DNA of 64,000 nt from the NCBI GenBank assembly GCA_035593725.1, contig DAOSZN010000008.1, forward strand, positions 16,298-80,297, written 5' to 3'. Position numbers and translations under genes: made by a program. This document shows positions 43,680-52,213 of this stretch, in pieces. The notes beneath the pieces were generated by a model. That model did no database searches, was not told the DNA's origin, and was given only the letters and a program-made list of their open reading frames with translations. This DNA is from UBA4971 sp029551185. Lineage in GTDB: Bacteria > Bacillota > SHA-98 > UBA4971. Within the stretch, counting starts at the first letter, position 1. Every line of letters begins with the position of its first letter.

Positions 43680-44819
43680 TTACGACTTTATCGAAAAATC
43701 CACCAGACTGCTTCCTTCAGATACCCGCTTACCGCTCTCGCTATCAAAGAGTAGAACTCTCTCCGGCCTAAGACTTATGTTAACTTCTGAGCCTACCGGT
43801 ATTATGTCAGGTTCAGACAGTTTTGCTGTTAATAAGATATCTTTGTGACGCAGGCGGACAAAGGTATCAGACCCGGTGGGCAGATTGGAATAGACCATCA
43901 TTCCAATGGTCGGTGGCTCAGTGCCGGTGATTAGAATGTCTTCACAACGGACTCCGATTATTACCTCCTGACCATCTTTGACAGTAATGTCGCCATAGGG
44001 TACCTTCTTGAGAGACAACAGCCAATCACCGCATTGCACCTTCCATATATTGTCCTGCTCAACGATCTTTCCATTTACCAAATTAATTGAAGGACTACCT
44101 ACGAAATCTGCGACAAATAGATTATTTGGATACTTATAGAGTCTCAACGGCTCATCGCACTGTTCGAGCCTGCCTTCTTTCATCACCACAACAGTGGTGG
44201 CCATGGATATGGCTTCCAATTGATCATGGGTTACGTACACAACTGTCATGTCGGTTTCAGCATGAATCCGCTTAAGTTCTGTACGCATATCCATTCGCAG
44301 TTTTGCATCCAGGTTGCTTAACGGTTCATCCATCAGCAAACAATTAGGACGTGGAGCCAGGCTTCTTGCCAGGGCTACTCTTTGCTGTTGCCCTCCACTG
44401 AGTTCCGATGGATAACGCTGGAGATATTCGTCAATTTGCATCCATCCGGCCGCTTCTTTCACGCGCTCTTCAACCTCAGAACGGCTCATTTTCTTCATTT
44501 CTAATCCAAAAGCAATGTTTTCAAAAACAGTCATATGAGGCCACAACGCATAATTCTGAAAAATGAGGCCTACATCTCTTTTGTCCGGACTCAGGGATAA
44601 TCCTCGCTCTGAACAGAAGACCGGTTTGTCGCCATTAATAATTCTACCGCGTGTCGGCTCTTCGAGTCCTGCAATCATGCGTAAAGTAGTTGTCTTGCCA
44701 CAGCCGGACGGACCCAGTAAACAAGTGAAACTCCTATCCGGGATGGTCAGGTTGAGATTGTCGACTGCGACAACGCTTCCCCACCGTTTCGTCAGGTTTT
44801 CCAGCTTAATATCGGGCAT
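43680..44819 (-). CDS. ABC transporter ATPase, Fe3+/polyamine/AfuC class with TOBE domain
   Basis: 379 residues. Walker A GPSGCGKTT, Q-loop FQNYALWPH, signature LSGGQQQRVALAR, Walker B LLMDEPLSNLD, switch His in YVTHDQLEA; the last 130 residues are a TOBE/OB regulatory domain (GVRCEDILI, LRPERVLLF). It starts 1 nt after the permease stop and so is strictly coupled. It energises import by the fused permease upstream. Confidence 0.94.
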   Translation of the reverse strand: MPDIKLENLTKRWGSVVAVDNLNLTIPDRSFTCLLGPSGCGKTTTLRMIAGLEEPTRGRIINGDKPVFCSERGLSLSPDKRDVGLIFQNYALWPHMTVFENIAFGLEMKKMSRSEVEERVKEAAGWMQIDEYLQRYPSELSGGQQQRVALARSLAPRPNCLLMDEPLSNLDAKLRMDMRTELKRIHAETDMTVVYVTHDQLEAISMATTVVVMKEGRLEQCDEPLRLYKYPNNLFVADFVGSPSINLVNGKIVEQDNIWKVQCGDWLLSLKKVPYGDITVKDGQEVIIGVRCEDILITGTEPPTIGMMVYSNLPTGSDTFVRLRHKDILLTAKLSEPDIIPVGSEVNISLRPERVLLFDSESGKRVSEGSSLVDFSIKS

Positions 44820-44820
44820 A

Positions 44821-46665
44821 TCAGTTTCCTCCCAGACCTTCAGATAATTCGCTTCCCGTAAGCTTTTTCATAATGTTGGTCATTACCAGAATGACAATGA
44901 CAAGCAATAACACAACAGCATTAGACATATGATAGAATCCGTAGTCAGAGTATCTGAAAGTCAACGTTGTTAAGAGCTGCGTTCCCGGAGTAATGAGGAT
45001 TACTACCATACTTAGCTCGCGCATAGCTGAGATAAACGGTAGTATCAATGCATTCAGCAAACCACTGCGTTGCAGCGGAAGTACTAAGCGGCGCATTCTC
45101 GTCAACCAACCCGCCCCGGCAATAATACCTGCTTCCTCAATCTCCTGCCCTAATTGCATCATTGCTGAGATCCCTGACTTAGCGGCAAACGGGAAGTTCT
45201 TGGCGGTCGTCGCGAGGATAATCAGCAGAAATGTACCATATAAACTAGGGATTGGACCACGCTGTTTCGCAAACAAAGACAGATATATTGCCCCAAATGC
45301 AATGCTTGGAATCAGGTAAGGCAAAAAAGATATCTGGTCCAGAGTGCTTGAAAGCCAGGTGCCTCTTAAGTTAACTACCGTATATCCGATTAATATTCCA
45401 AAAACAGCGCTGAGAACCGAAGAGGACAGGCCGAGTTTCACACTGTTGAAGAATGCTCTCCATGTTTGGGGGTCTCGGAGAATGCCTGGTCTACCATCTA
45501 AGATTCCGGGTGTCGACTTGCCAATCCAATAGTGAAGAGTAAAATTGGAGGGACTGTATACTCCGGGCACCCGCATGAATGTATCTGCAGCCAGAACAAA
45601 TAACGGAACCACAATCACAACAAACAAGAACAACAGTATGACTCCGGATGCAACATACCTCCATTTTCCAAGGTTGATAAGCTTAGCTCTCGGTACCTGG
45701 CCACTGATAGTCACAAAACTCTTTCGCTTGCCTACCACCTTGTTGCTGATGAAAATGAAGGTAGCAGCCAACAGAATCATCACAATAGCAATTACATAAG
45801 CATCTCCGGGGCTCCCCGCCTGTAAGCTTGCATGTAGTCTGGTGGAAAGCACCCGATAATTAATTGGGTTTCCTAAAAACACCGGGGTGCTGAATGAGCC
45901 GATACCTCGTGAGATTGTCAGGATGAACGAAGACGCTATAGCCGGAGTAACCATTGGCAGAACAACTCGACGCTGAATTGTCCATTGATTTCCTCCTAAG
46001 ACTAAAGCTGCTTCTTCCAACCGTGTATCGAAATCTTTGAATGCGCTTCCGACAAGCAAGAACGTAAAAGGATAATAGTGTAAAGCCATAGTGATAATAA
46101 TAGGCAACGGACCGTAACTAATCCAGTCGGGCAAGTGCATTCCGAAGTACTCCAGGATTCCGGTGGTGCCGCCGATGGTCCGATTCTTAAAAATGGTTAG
46201 CCAGGCCAATGATAAGGTCCAAGACGGAAGGATATAAGGAACAACAGCCATATTGGATATGAATCGCTTAAACGGCAAGTCTGTTCTAACCACAAACCAA
46301 GCAAGAATTGTCCCGATAGCAATTGCCAGAATTGACATGCAAAAAGATATGAGCAGAGTATTTTTTAGCGGCTCATAGAAAAGCACATCGCTGATATCGC
46401 TGGCAAAGACGCGCTTAAGATAATAAGTCGTAAATTCGCCGACTTGCTTGCCGAATACACGAAGAGTATCACGACTATGTAATGTGACAGAGGAAACCAG
46501 TACGCTAATTAACGGCAGAATAACAAGATAAACAGAGATAATTAAGAGCACTATACTTAACATCAAAGGAGGATTTGACAGTATTCGTTTACTGCGGTTC
46601 CAACCACGCTCACAAAGCAAGGCCAGTTTATTGCCGGCTGCCGGTTGTTCAAAGCACGCTCCCAT
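44821..46665 (-). CDS. ABC transporter permease, fused two-domain (FbpB/AfuB class)
   Basis: 614 residues, ATG behind AAAGGAGGTTCC. About 12 transmembrane helices in two homologous halves, each with an EAA loop that contacts the ATPase: EEAALVLGGNQWTIQRRVVLP (about 220-240) and EEAGIIAGAGWLTRMRRLVLP (about 505-525). Such fused permeases belong to the ferric/hexose-phosphate/aminoethylphosphonate importer class. It follows the binding protein after an intercistronic hairpin. Confidence 0.94.
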   Translation of the reverse strand: MGACFEQPAAGNKLALLCERGWNRSKRILSNPPLMLSIVLLIISVYLVILPLISVLVSSVTLHSRDTLRVFGKQVGEFTTYYLKRVFASDISDVLFYEPLKNTLLISFCMSILAIAIGTILAWFVVRTDLPFKRFISNMAVVPYILPSWTLSLAWLTIFKNRTIGGTTGILEYFGMHLPDWISYGPLPIIITMALHYYPFTFLLVGSAFKDFDTRLEEAALVLGGNQWTIQRRVVLPMVTPAIASSFILTISRGIGSFSTPVFLGNPINYRVLSTRLHASLQAGSPGDAYVIAIVMILLAATFIFISNKVVGKRKSFVTISGQVPRAKLINLGKWRYVASGVILLFLFVVIVVPLFVLAADTFMRVPGVYSPSNFTLHYWIGKSTPGILDGRPGILRDPQTWRAFFNSVKLGLSSSVLSAVFGILIGYTVVNLRGTWLSSTLDQISFLPYLIPSIAFGAIYLSLFAKQRGPIPSLYGTFLLIILATTAKNFPFAAKSGISAMMQLGQEIEEAGIIAGAGWLTRMRRLVLPLQRSGLLNALILPFISAMRELSMVVILITPGTQLLTTLTFRYSDYGFYHMSNAVVLLLVIVILVMTNIMKKLTGSELSEGLGGN

Positions 46666-46692
46666 GTTATGGAACCTCCTTTCTCAGGACCG

Positions 46693-46727
46693 GATGACTG
46701 CCGGGAGACAAGAGCCCGGCAGTCATC
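46693..46727 (-). promoter_or_regulatory. Intercistronic stem-loop between binding protein and fused permease
   Basis: GATGACTGCCGGG (46693-46705) and CCCGGCAGTCATC (46715-46727) form a perfect 13-bp stem. It has no U-run. It is the parental or sister copy of the hairpin at 37699-37727. Confidence 0.78.
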
Positions 46728-46747
46728 TCTCATTTTCCGTTCAATCT

Positions 46748-47854
46748 CTATCTTGCATGCTTCATCCAAAAGTCAAAGATTTCCCCATAATACTTCACTG
46801 TAGTTTGTGCATTTAAAGGCATTGTGACTTTCGCCCATGCCTCAGTTCCACCTAACGGATCATCGGGATGAGCCGGTATTCTTGGATCCGTAGCAAAATT
46901 GCCCAAGTCTTTTGTCCAGGCCTTTACTCCTTCTTCCAATAGATACCTTACAAATAACTTGGCAGCGTTAGGACTGGCGCTATTAGCTGTTATTGCTACA
47001 TAGGCAGGATAGAGATAACCCATGTAAGGTTCCAGGCCGTAACAGGCTTCCAAGGCTAAATTCTTTGCGGGAATCTCCCTGTGTTTGCTTAGTACATATA
47101 AGCCTACCGGAGGCTCTGCCTGACCTCGGGCTCCAACAGCTTCTGCTACATCTGTATCGCTCTTAAACATAATTGGCTTATTATTCGCCAAGCGCTTGAT
47201 AAACTCCCAACCTGCATTCGGAGTTGTTAACTTGATTGGTTCTCCGAAGCGTTTTTCGTAAGCGGCTGCCATTTCATCAGCAGCTTCGACTATTTCCGCG
47301 AACCATGCCAGATTTGTTGAGGTAAACTGGGGATCCCTCATCGCGATCTTGCCGCGCCATTCAGGTGTGGTAAGATCCCAAAGGTTCCGAATTGGAGATT
47401 CTGCATAAGCTTCAGTGTTATAGCCGATAATTCGGGGTTGGAATTGGTAAATCAGAGGGTCTTGGTATTCTATAGGTATGATGTCCTTGTGAGTTGAAGG
47501 GACATAATTTACTATATATCCTTGGGGAAGCAGTTGAGCCATGAGAATTGCTGCGTCTTCCGTAACAATTACATCGGCTCCTCTCGCTTTTGCTTCATGT
47601 TCACGCACTACGCGGTCGCTTATCTCAACGTCATTCATTTTCGCCCATTGCACTTCAATACCGTACTTGGCTGTGAAGCCTTCCGCAGCTTCTCCCATTC
47701 TACTGGATGGGTTATACACAATTAGCAAACCTTCTTTTTTTGCGGCTTCAATAATTACGTCCCAATTCTCGCTAGCAGCTGATACAGTAGCCGAGACTCC
47801 GCCTAACATCATTACGAGAGATAACACAAAGAGTAACGTAACGAATCGTTTCAC
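46748..47854 (-). CDS. Fe3+/AfuA-class ABC substrate-binding protein, first copy (operon head)
   Basis: 368 residues, GTG start behind AAGGAGGAC. Signal peptide VKRFVTLLFVLSLVMMLGG ending TVSA, no lipobox Cys. Class motifs: IIEAAKKEGLLIVYNPSSR, ARGADVIVTEDAAIL, DLTTPEWRGKIAMRDPQ, NAAKLFVRYLLEEG. No Tyr-Tyr iron pair typical of FbpA is evident, which argues against Fe3+ and for an organic ligand, with caution. It is the first gene of SBP-permease-ATPase-phosphoesterase. The RpiR regulator gene lies 187 nt upstream on the same strand. Confidence 0.92.
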   Translation of the reverse strand: MKRFVTLLFVLSLVMMLGGVSATVSAASENWDVIIEAAKKEGLLIVYNPSSRMGEAAEGFTAKYGIEVQWAKMNDVEISDRVVREHEAKARGADVIVTEDAAILMAQLLPQGYIVNYVPSTHKDIIPIEYQDPLIYQFQPRIIGYNTEAYAESPIRNLWDLTTPEWRGKIAMRDPQFTSTNLAWFAEIVEAADEMAAAYEKRFGEPIKLTTPNAGWEFIKRLANNKPIMFKSDTDVAEAVGARGQAEPPVGLYVLSKHREIPAKNLALEACYGLEPYMGYLYPAYVAITANSASPNAAKLFVRYLLEEGVKAWTKDLGNFATDPRIPAHPDDPLGGTEAWAKVTMPLNAQTTVKYYGEIFDFWMKHAR

Positions 47855-48040
47855 CGGTATGTCCTCCTTATTACTGGATTACGATATATGTTCGGAACTC
47901 TCCCAATCTACTATTCGTTTTCTGATAGCGTTAAAGTGACGGGCTTTTTTCGCTTTTTATGCTCACCTCCTGATATTCTAAGAACATGGTATTCTTGTGA
48001 ACAAACCGCTATATGCCGCCAATGAGCGAAGGCCGTTATC

Positions 48041-48946
48041 TCAACGACTTTTTTGATGCTCTGCCCTGAGTTGATGAAGCTTATCAAGCATTTCGAGACA
48101 ACTTTCGTCTTCAGCAGCTATGCTAAGCACCAGAGCTTCTATAATAACAAGGGGGATTGCGTAAGATCTGGAAGTGCCGACTTCACCTCTTTTTACAAAC
48201 AGTATGATGTCGCTTTCCCGTGTCAACTCAGCTTCTACGTAGTCCGTTATAACAACGGTTTTGGCGTTGACAGATCTTGCGTGATTCAGAACGATTGCAG
48301 TTTCTTCGTCAGGTTGAGAAAAGGTAATGACAACAAGCGTATCATCGGCTGTCATGAGATGGAGGTTTTCAAACAGAGCTCGTCCTCCTTGTGAAAGCGT
48401 GTACGTGTAATATCCGTACCTGCGCAAACGAAAGTCCAGCATATCCAAGGAGAGGGCTGACATACCTCCTTGGCCGAAGAGGAAGATGTTTTTAGCGTTA
48501 CACAAAGCTTCAACCGCTTCCCAGAAGGCTTTTCGAGATAATAAATTGCGGGTTTCTTCTAAAGCAATCACTTGACTGTCAAAGACTTTATCGATAATGC
48601 TATGGCGATCCGGAGTGAGGTTAAGAACGCTCCGGACTTTGTCTCCGGGTCCGAGGTAAGCTTTGATGAATTTCTGGGCTTCCTTGCGTAAATCCTGATA
48701 ACCTGTATATCCAAGGCTTCGGGAAAAACGAATGACAGTCGGCTCGCTGACATTAGCGCGTTCGGCTAATTCCGCTGCTGAAAGGAAAGGGACCTCAGTT
48801 ATATGATCAAGAATATATCGACCCAGTTGGGCCTGACGTTGTGACATTGTGGGAAGATTCGCTTCAAGAGTGTCTCTGATGGAAGCAAAATACCTTGTCT
48901 CATTTGCGATTCCATCCTGTTCATTTCTGTTTGTTTCCTGCTCCAT
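48041..48946 (-). CDS. RpiR/MurR-family transcriptional regulator with SIS domain
   Basis: 301 residues, ATG behind GAGGGGG. Residues about 25-100 are the HTH-6 domain (LSAAELAERANVSEPTVIRFSRSLGYTGYQDL spans the helix-turn-helix), and about 140-270 a SIS sugar-phosphate-binding domain (IFLFGQGGMSALSLDM, VVITFSQPDEETAIVL, VITDYVEAEL). RpiR proteins sense phosphorylated sugars and control catabolic operons. Position between the ABC operon and a TIM-barrel gene makes it the likely regulator of the 36.7-49.9 kb cluster. Confidence 0.93.
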   Translation of the reverse strand: MEQETNRNEQDGIANETRYFASIRDTLEANLPTMSQRQAQLGRYILDHITEVPFLSAAELAERANVSEPTVIRFSRSLGYTGYQDLRKEAQKFIKAYLGPGDKVRSVLNLTPDRHSIIDKVFDSQVIALEETRNLLSRKAFWEAVEALCNAKNIFLFGQGGMSALSLDMLDFRLRRYGYYTYTLSQGGRALFENLHLMTADDTLVVITFSQPDEETAIVLNHARSVNAKTVVITDYVEAELTRESDIILFVKRGEVGTSRSYAIPLVIIEALVLSIAAEDESCLEMLDKLHQLRAEHQKSR

Positions 48947-48999
48947 ATTATCCCCCTCATATCTCCGGCAATCTCACGATACTGAGAATCGTCACGCCC

Positions 49000-49878
49000 C
49001 TAATCATAGTCATAGCAGGCTGATTCTAAACTAAAGGAGTCAAGCCGCCTGGTTATCGCATCCCAGACGCCTGAGAGATGTTCTATGCTTTCAAGTAGGT
49101 AATCCATCCTTTTAACCTCGATAACAAGGGGAAACCGCCAGTTTTCCTCATAATAGGTTTTAAGAAAAGTCTCATAATCTATGAGACCGTATGGAGTCGC
49201 CTTATGGCTGTCACAAGTCCCATCATTGTTGTGTATGTGCGCTAATGCGACATTTTCCGGGCCCAGTTGTTGAATATAATGACTGGGATCTTCGTTTTGA
49301 AAAGTCAAGTGTCCGATGTCAACTGTGTACATGATGTCTCTGCCGAGCTCACGTCGTAGAGCTGCTATTTCTTGAACGGATCGAGCGTACTTATATACTC
49401 CTTGCCTCTCTTGCCCACGATTCTCCAGGCTGATTATGATTTCTCGATTCCTGGCATAGTCTGCTATTTCCTTAAAGACTTCGATCGTATTGGTTCTGAT
49501 TTTATGGTATTGCAAAGGAGGTGCTTCACCGTTATCGCCCGGATGTAAGGTGACAATCGTGCCCGGACATATCTTAGACGCAAAATCCACAGAGTGTTTC
49601 AGCCCTTGAAGGGTAGCCTTGCGAATAGCAGGATTCACTGACCCTGCATTGAGTTCGAGATGCAGAGCATGGATTGATACAGGAACTGTCTCAGAAAGCT
49701 TACTGAGATACTTGACCACTTCATCTTCATCTGTTTCTGAGTAATATAACACCGGTTCCAACTTAACTTCAATCCATTCAAGGCCTTGGCTGATAACGTA
49801 GTCGCAAAAATCCATACATGGCCACGTTGGGTCATAGAACACAGAAGCGCCCAGAGTAAGCTTTCGATTACTTGTCAT
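49000..49878 (-). CDS. TIM-barrel sugar isomerase/epimerase family protein
   Basis: 292 residues, ATG start with GGAGAAGGAA upstream. AP-endonuclease-2-type barrel with Glu in IISLENRGQERQG, Asp/His in YTVDIGHLTFQNEDP, His in VALAHIHNNDGTCDSH and Glu in LVIEVKR. Substrate unknown; relatives act on keto-sugars or inosose-type compounds. First gene of the leftward unit, 53 nt upstream of the RpiR gene, so regulator and enzyme are probably co-transcribed. Confidence 0.82.
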   Translation of the reverse strand: MTSNRKLTLGASVFYDPTWPCMDFCDYVISQGLEWIEVKLEPVLYYSETDEDEVVKYLSKLSETVPVSIHALHLELNAGSVNPAIRKATLQGLKHSVDFASKICPGTIVTLHPGDNGEAPPLQYHKIRTNTIEVFKEIADYARNREIIISLENRGQERQGVYKYARSVQEIAALRRELGRDIMYTVDIGHLTFQNEDPSHYIQQLGPENVALAHIHNNDGTCDSHKATPYGLIDYETFLKTYYEENWRFPLVIEVKRMDYLLESIEHLSGVWDAITRRLDSFSLESACYDYD

Positions 49879-50236
49879 TTTCCTTCTCCTATCTGAATTG
49901 CTATTGCCAAGCTTGATAAGACTTCATCTGAAACTTTCAGCGATTACATGAAGGATTATATATCATATATGATGTGTTTTGATATATTACGTTACATATT
50001 CAACGTGTTTTCAGAATTTCCTTCCTGGAAAACTAAACTCAGGGGAAAATGGAGTTACCCTCTACCGGGACAAGAGGAAAAACGCATTTTATCTTTTATC
50101 TGAGTCCCCAGGTGGATTGCAGAGGGGGATCACTGATAGTAGGAAGGAATTGAGCAATTAACGTAGAATACAAAAGACAAAGATGCGTCATCAGACATCC
50201 TAATGTCTATGTCAAGGCAAGAAAGGGGACGGGCAT
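49879..50236. promoter_or_regulatory. Divergent promoter region with a palindromic operator candidate
   Basis: This 358-nt spacer separates the leftward isomerase/RpiR unit from the rightward GntR unit. It is AT-rich near 49950-49990. TATAAT occurs on the minus strand (complement of 49955-49960), and the perfect 12-bp palindrome ATCATATATGAT (49962-49973) sits directly upstream of it, where a repressor would block polymerase. No gene is seen in it. Confidence 0.45.
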
Positions 50237-50983
50237 ATGGATGCAAGCCATAATGTATCCCTGAATTTCAAGCCTCTATATATTCAAGTAAAAGAGAAAC
50301 TGCTTAACATGATAGAGGCAAAAGAACTCAGATTCGGTGAAAAACTCCCTTCCGAGCCGGATCTTGCAAGGATGTTTGGAGTAAGCAGGTCTACAGTGAG
50401 AGCGGCTATTCGTGAAATGGCACAGGAAGGAGCGGTAATAGTCAGGCACGGTCTCGGTACGTTTGTGGCAGGGAGCCAAATGTATGTAAAAAGCGATCTT
50501 GGCGGGCTTAAGAGTATTACCTGGGCAATAAAGCAGCGCGGATGGACTCCCGGCACACAAGACGCCAAGATGCACGAAGATAAGGCTGACAATGAGCTTG
50601 CCGAGAAACTTCAGATTGCTGAATCTACGCCGATCATTTGCATTGAACGGATTAGAACCGCGGATTCGACCCGGGTGTTCTATTCCATTCACAAGATGGC
50701 CAAGGACGTTGCCGACGGGAGGATCCTAGATTGGGATATGGAAGGATCTTTCTTGGAATTTCTTAAATCCCGGTGTGGAATTGACATTCTGTATGCAGTC
50801 TCCACTGTTTTGCCGGTTAAGAATCCGGAAGAAATCACGGGCAAGCTGAAAGTGGACCCAACTACGCCGATTCTGCTATTGGATCAAATTCATTACGATG
50901 TCAGTAATAAGCCGATATTCAGATCATACGATTATTATCGCACCGATATCTTCGAGTTCAATATAGTCAGACGTATGAAATAA
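50237..50983 (+). CDS. GntR/HutC-family transcriptional regulator
   Basis: 248 residues, ATG behind GAAAGGGGACGGG. N-terminal winged helix: LYIQVKEKLLNMIEAKEL, KLPSEPDLARMFGVSRSTVRAAIREMAQEGAVIVRHGLGTFV region. The C-terminal UTRA domain (about 90-240) binds small effectors. It probably controls the ABC importer genes that follow on the same strand (gap 135 nt) and perhaps itself. Confidence 0.93.
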   Translation: MDASHNVSLNFKPLYIQVKEKLLNMIEAKELRFGEKLPSEPDLARMFGVSRSTVRAAIREMAQEGAVIVRHGLGTFVAGSQMYVKSDLGGLKSITWAIKQRGWTPGTQDAKMHEDKADNELAEKLQIAESTPIICIERIRTADSTRVFYSIHKMAKDVADGRILDWDMEGSFLEFLKSRCGIDILYAVSTVLPVKNPEEITGKLKVDPTTPILLLDQIHYDVSNKPIFRSYDYYRTDIFEFNIVRRMK

Positions 50984-51118
50984 GGCCGGATGAAAGGGGG
51001 AAAATGTCTCTACACAATTATTTGCGGACTGCGGAGGCAGAGGACTAGCCCTGTTGCTTGGTAAGAGAGAAAGAGATCGGATTTACCTTGACAATCTAAA
51101 AGGGGGTTTTGAACAGTT

Positions 51119-52123
51119 ATGACTAGGAAGATTGTGCGTGTGTTCTTAATATGTGCGCTCCTTGCATGTACTGTGACAAGTGTATCAGCTTCTCCTTCAA
51201 AGACTCTGCATCTGTTGACAGCCCTTGATCCGAATGAAGCGAAAATCTATATTGAGGCGTTTGAAAAATCAACAGGCATTAAAGTGGATTGGGTTCGGAT
51301 GTCGGCAGGCGAGTGTCTGGCAAGACTCAAGGCTGAGTCGAAGAATCCACAGTTCAGTGTATGGTTGGGTGGGCCAAGCCCGGAATACATAGCCGCGACG
51401 AAGAACGGACTTCTTGAGCAATACGTCCCGAAAGAGTCCGAGTTTATGCTTCCTGAGCATAGAGACAAAGATTGGCATTGGACAGGGTTCTACTTCGGGG
51501 CCATAGGATTTGCGTGCAATACTGAGTGGTTTGCCAAGAACAACCTGGACTATCCTACCTCCTGGAAGGATCTCTTAAAACCTGAATTTAAAGGCCAGAT
51601 CTCCTTTGCATATCCTTACACTTCCGGCACAGCTTATACCATTCTGGCAACGATAATTCAGTTGATGGGTGAGGATGAAGGCTTCAAATACATGATGGAG
51701 CTTGATAAGAACGTACACCACTACAACACGTCAGGTTCAGCGTGTGTTACCCAAGCCGGCCTCGGAGAGATCGCTATAGGAGTAGCTTTTTCCCATGATG
51801 TGATGGCTAAGGGGATTTCTAAAGGATATCCAATTGCGCTGACAATGCCGTCAGAAGGGACCGGGTTTGAAATAGGCGGCATAGCGTTGGTCAAAGGCGG
51901 CCCTGAACCGAAAGAAGGCAAAGCGTTTATCGACTGGTGCATGTCCACAGAATGCCAGGATCTGTTTCAGGAGTGGTTCCGTATACCGTTGAATCCTAAG
52001 GCTAAGGTTGCGGAAGGAGCGGTTACCAGAGAGCAGGTCAATTTAATTGCTTATGATGATGTTTGGGCAGGAGAGAATCAAAACCGTCTGAATGAGAAGT
52101 GGAGAGAACTAACGAATAAGTAG
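51119..52123 (+). CDS. Fe3+/AfuA-class ABC substrate-binding protein, third type
   Basis: 334 residues. Signal peptide MTRKIVRVFLICALLAC then TSVSA; LLAC resembles a lipobox, but cleavage after SVSA is equally possible. Mature part: LLTALDPNEAKIYIEAFEKSTGIKVDWVR, FSVWLGGPSPEYI, GFACNTEWFAKNN, SCVTQAGLGEIAIGVAFSHDV, TGFEIGGIALVKGGP. Clearly related in fold but diverged from the pair at 37.8 and 46.7 kb. It is similar in style to AfuA and aminoethylphosphonate-binding PhnS-like proteins; ligand unknown. First transporter gene after the GntR regulator. Confidence 0.9.
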   Translation: MTRKIVRVFLICALLACTVTSVSASPSKTLHLLTALDPNEAKIYIEAFEKSTGIKVDWVRMSAGECLARLKAESKNPQFSVWLGGPSPEYIAATKNGLLEQYVPKESEFMLPEHRDKDWHWTGFYFGAIGFACNTEWFAKNNLDYPTSWKDLLKPEFKGQISFAYPYTSGTAYTILATIIQLMGEDEGFKYMMELDKNVHHYNTSGSACVTQAGLGEIAIGVAFSHDVMAKGISKGYPIALTMPSEGTGFEIGGIALVKGGPEPKEGKAFIDWCMSTECQDLFQEWFRIPLNPKAKVAEGAVTREQVNLIAYDDVWAGENQNRLNEKWRELTNK

Positions 52124-52156
52124 AAAACACATACGATTGAGTGAGTCTCTACCTTT

Positions 52157-52201
52157 GTCGGGGGAGGGCAAGGCGCTTTATTTTCCCCGCTCTCCTCCGG
52201 C
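52157..52201 (+). promoter_or_regulatory. Intercistronic stem-loop between binding protein and permease
   Basis: GTCGGGGGAG (52157-52166) pairs with CTCCTCCGGC (52192-52201) over 10 bp including two G-U pairs. It ends 12 nt before the permease start. No U-run, so differential expression is likelier than full termination. Confidence 0.6.
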
Positions 52202-52213
52202 AGGAAGTTTAGG

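Noticed and set aside
46748..47854. Ferric-ion uptake system
   Set aside because: The family name suggests iron, but the gene context is sugar isomerases, a kinase, a phosphoesterase and an RpiR regulator, and no evident Tyr-Tyr iron motif was seen. Iron cannot be fully excluded.
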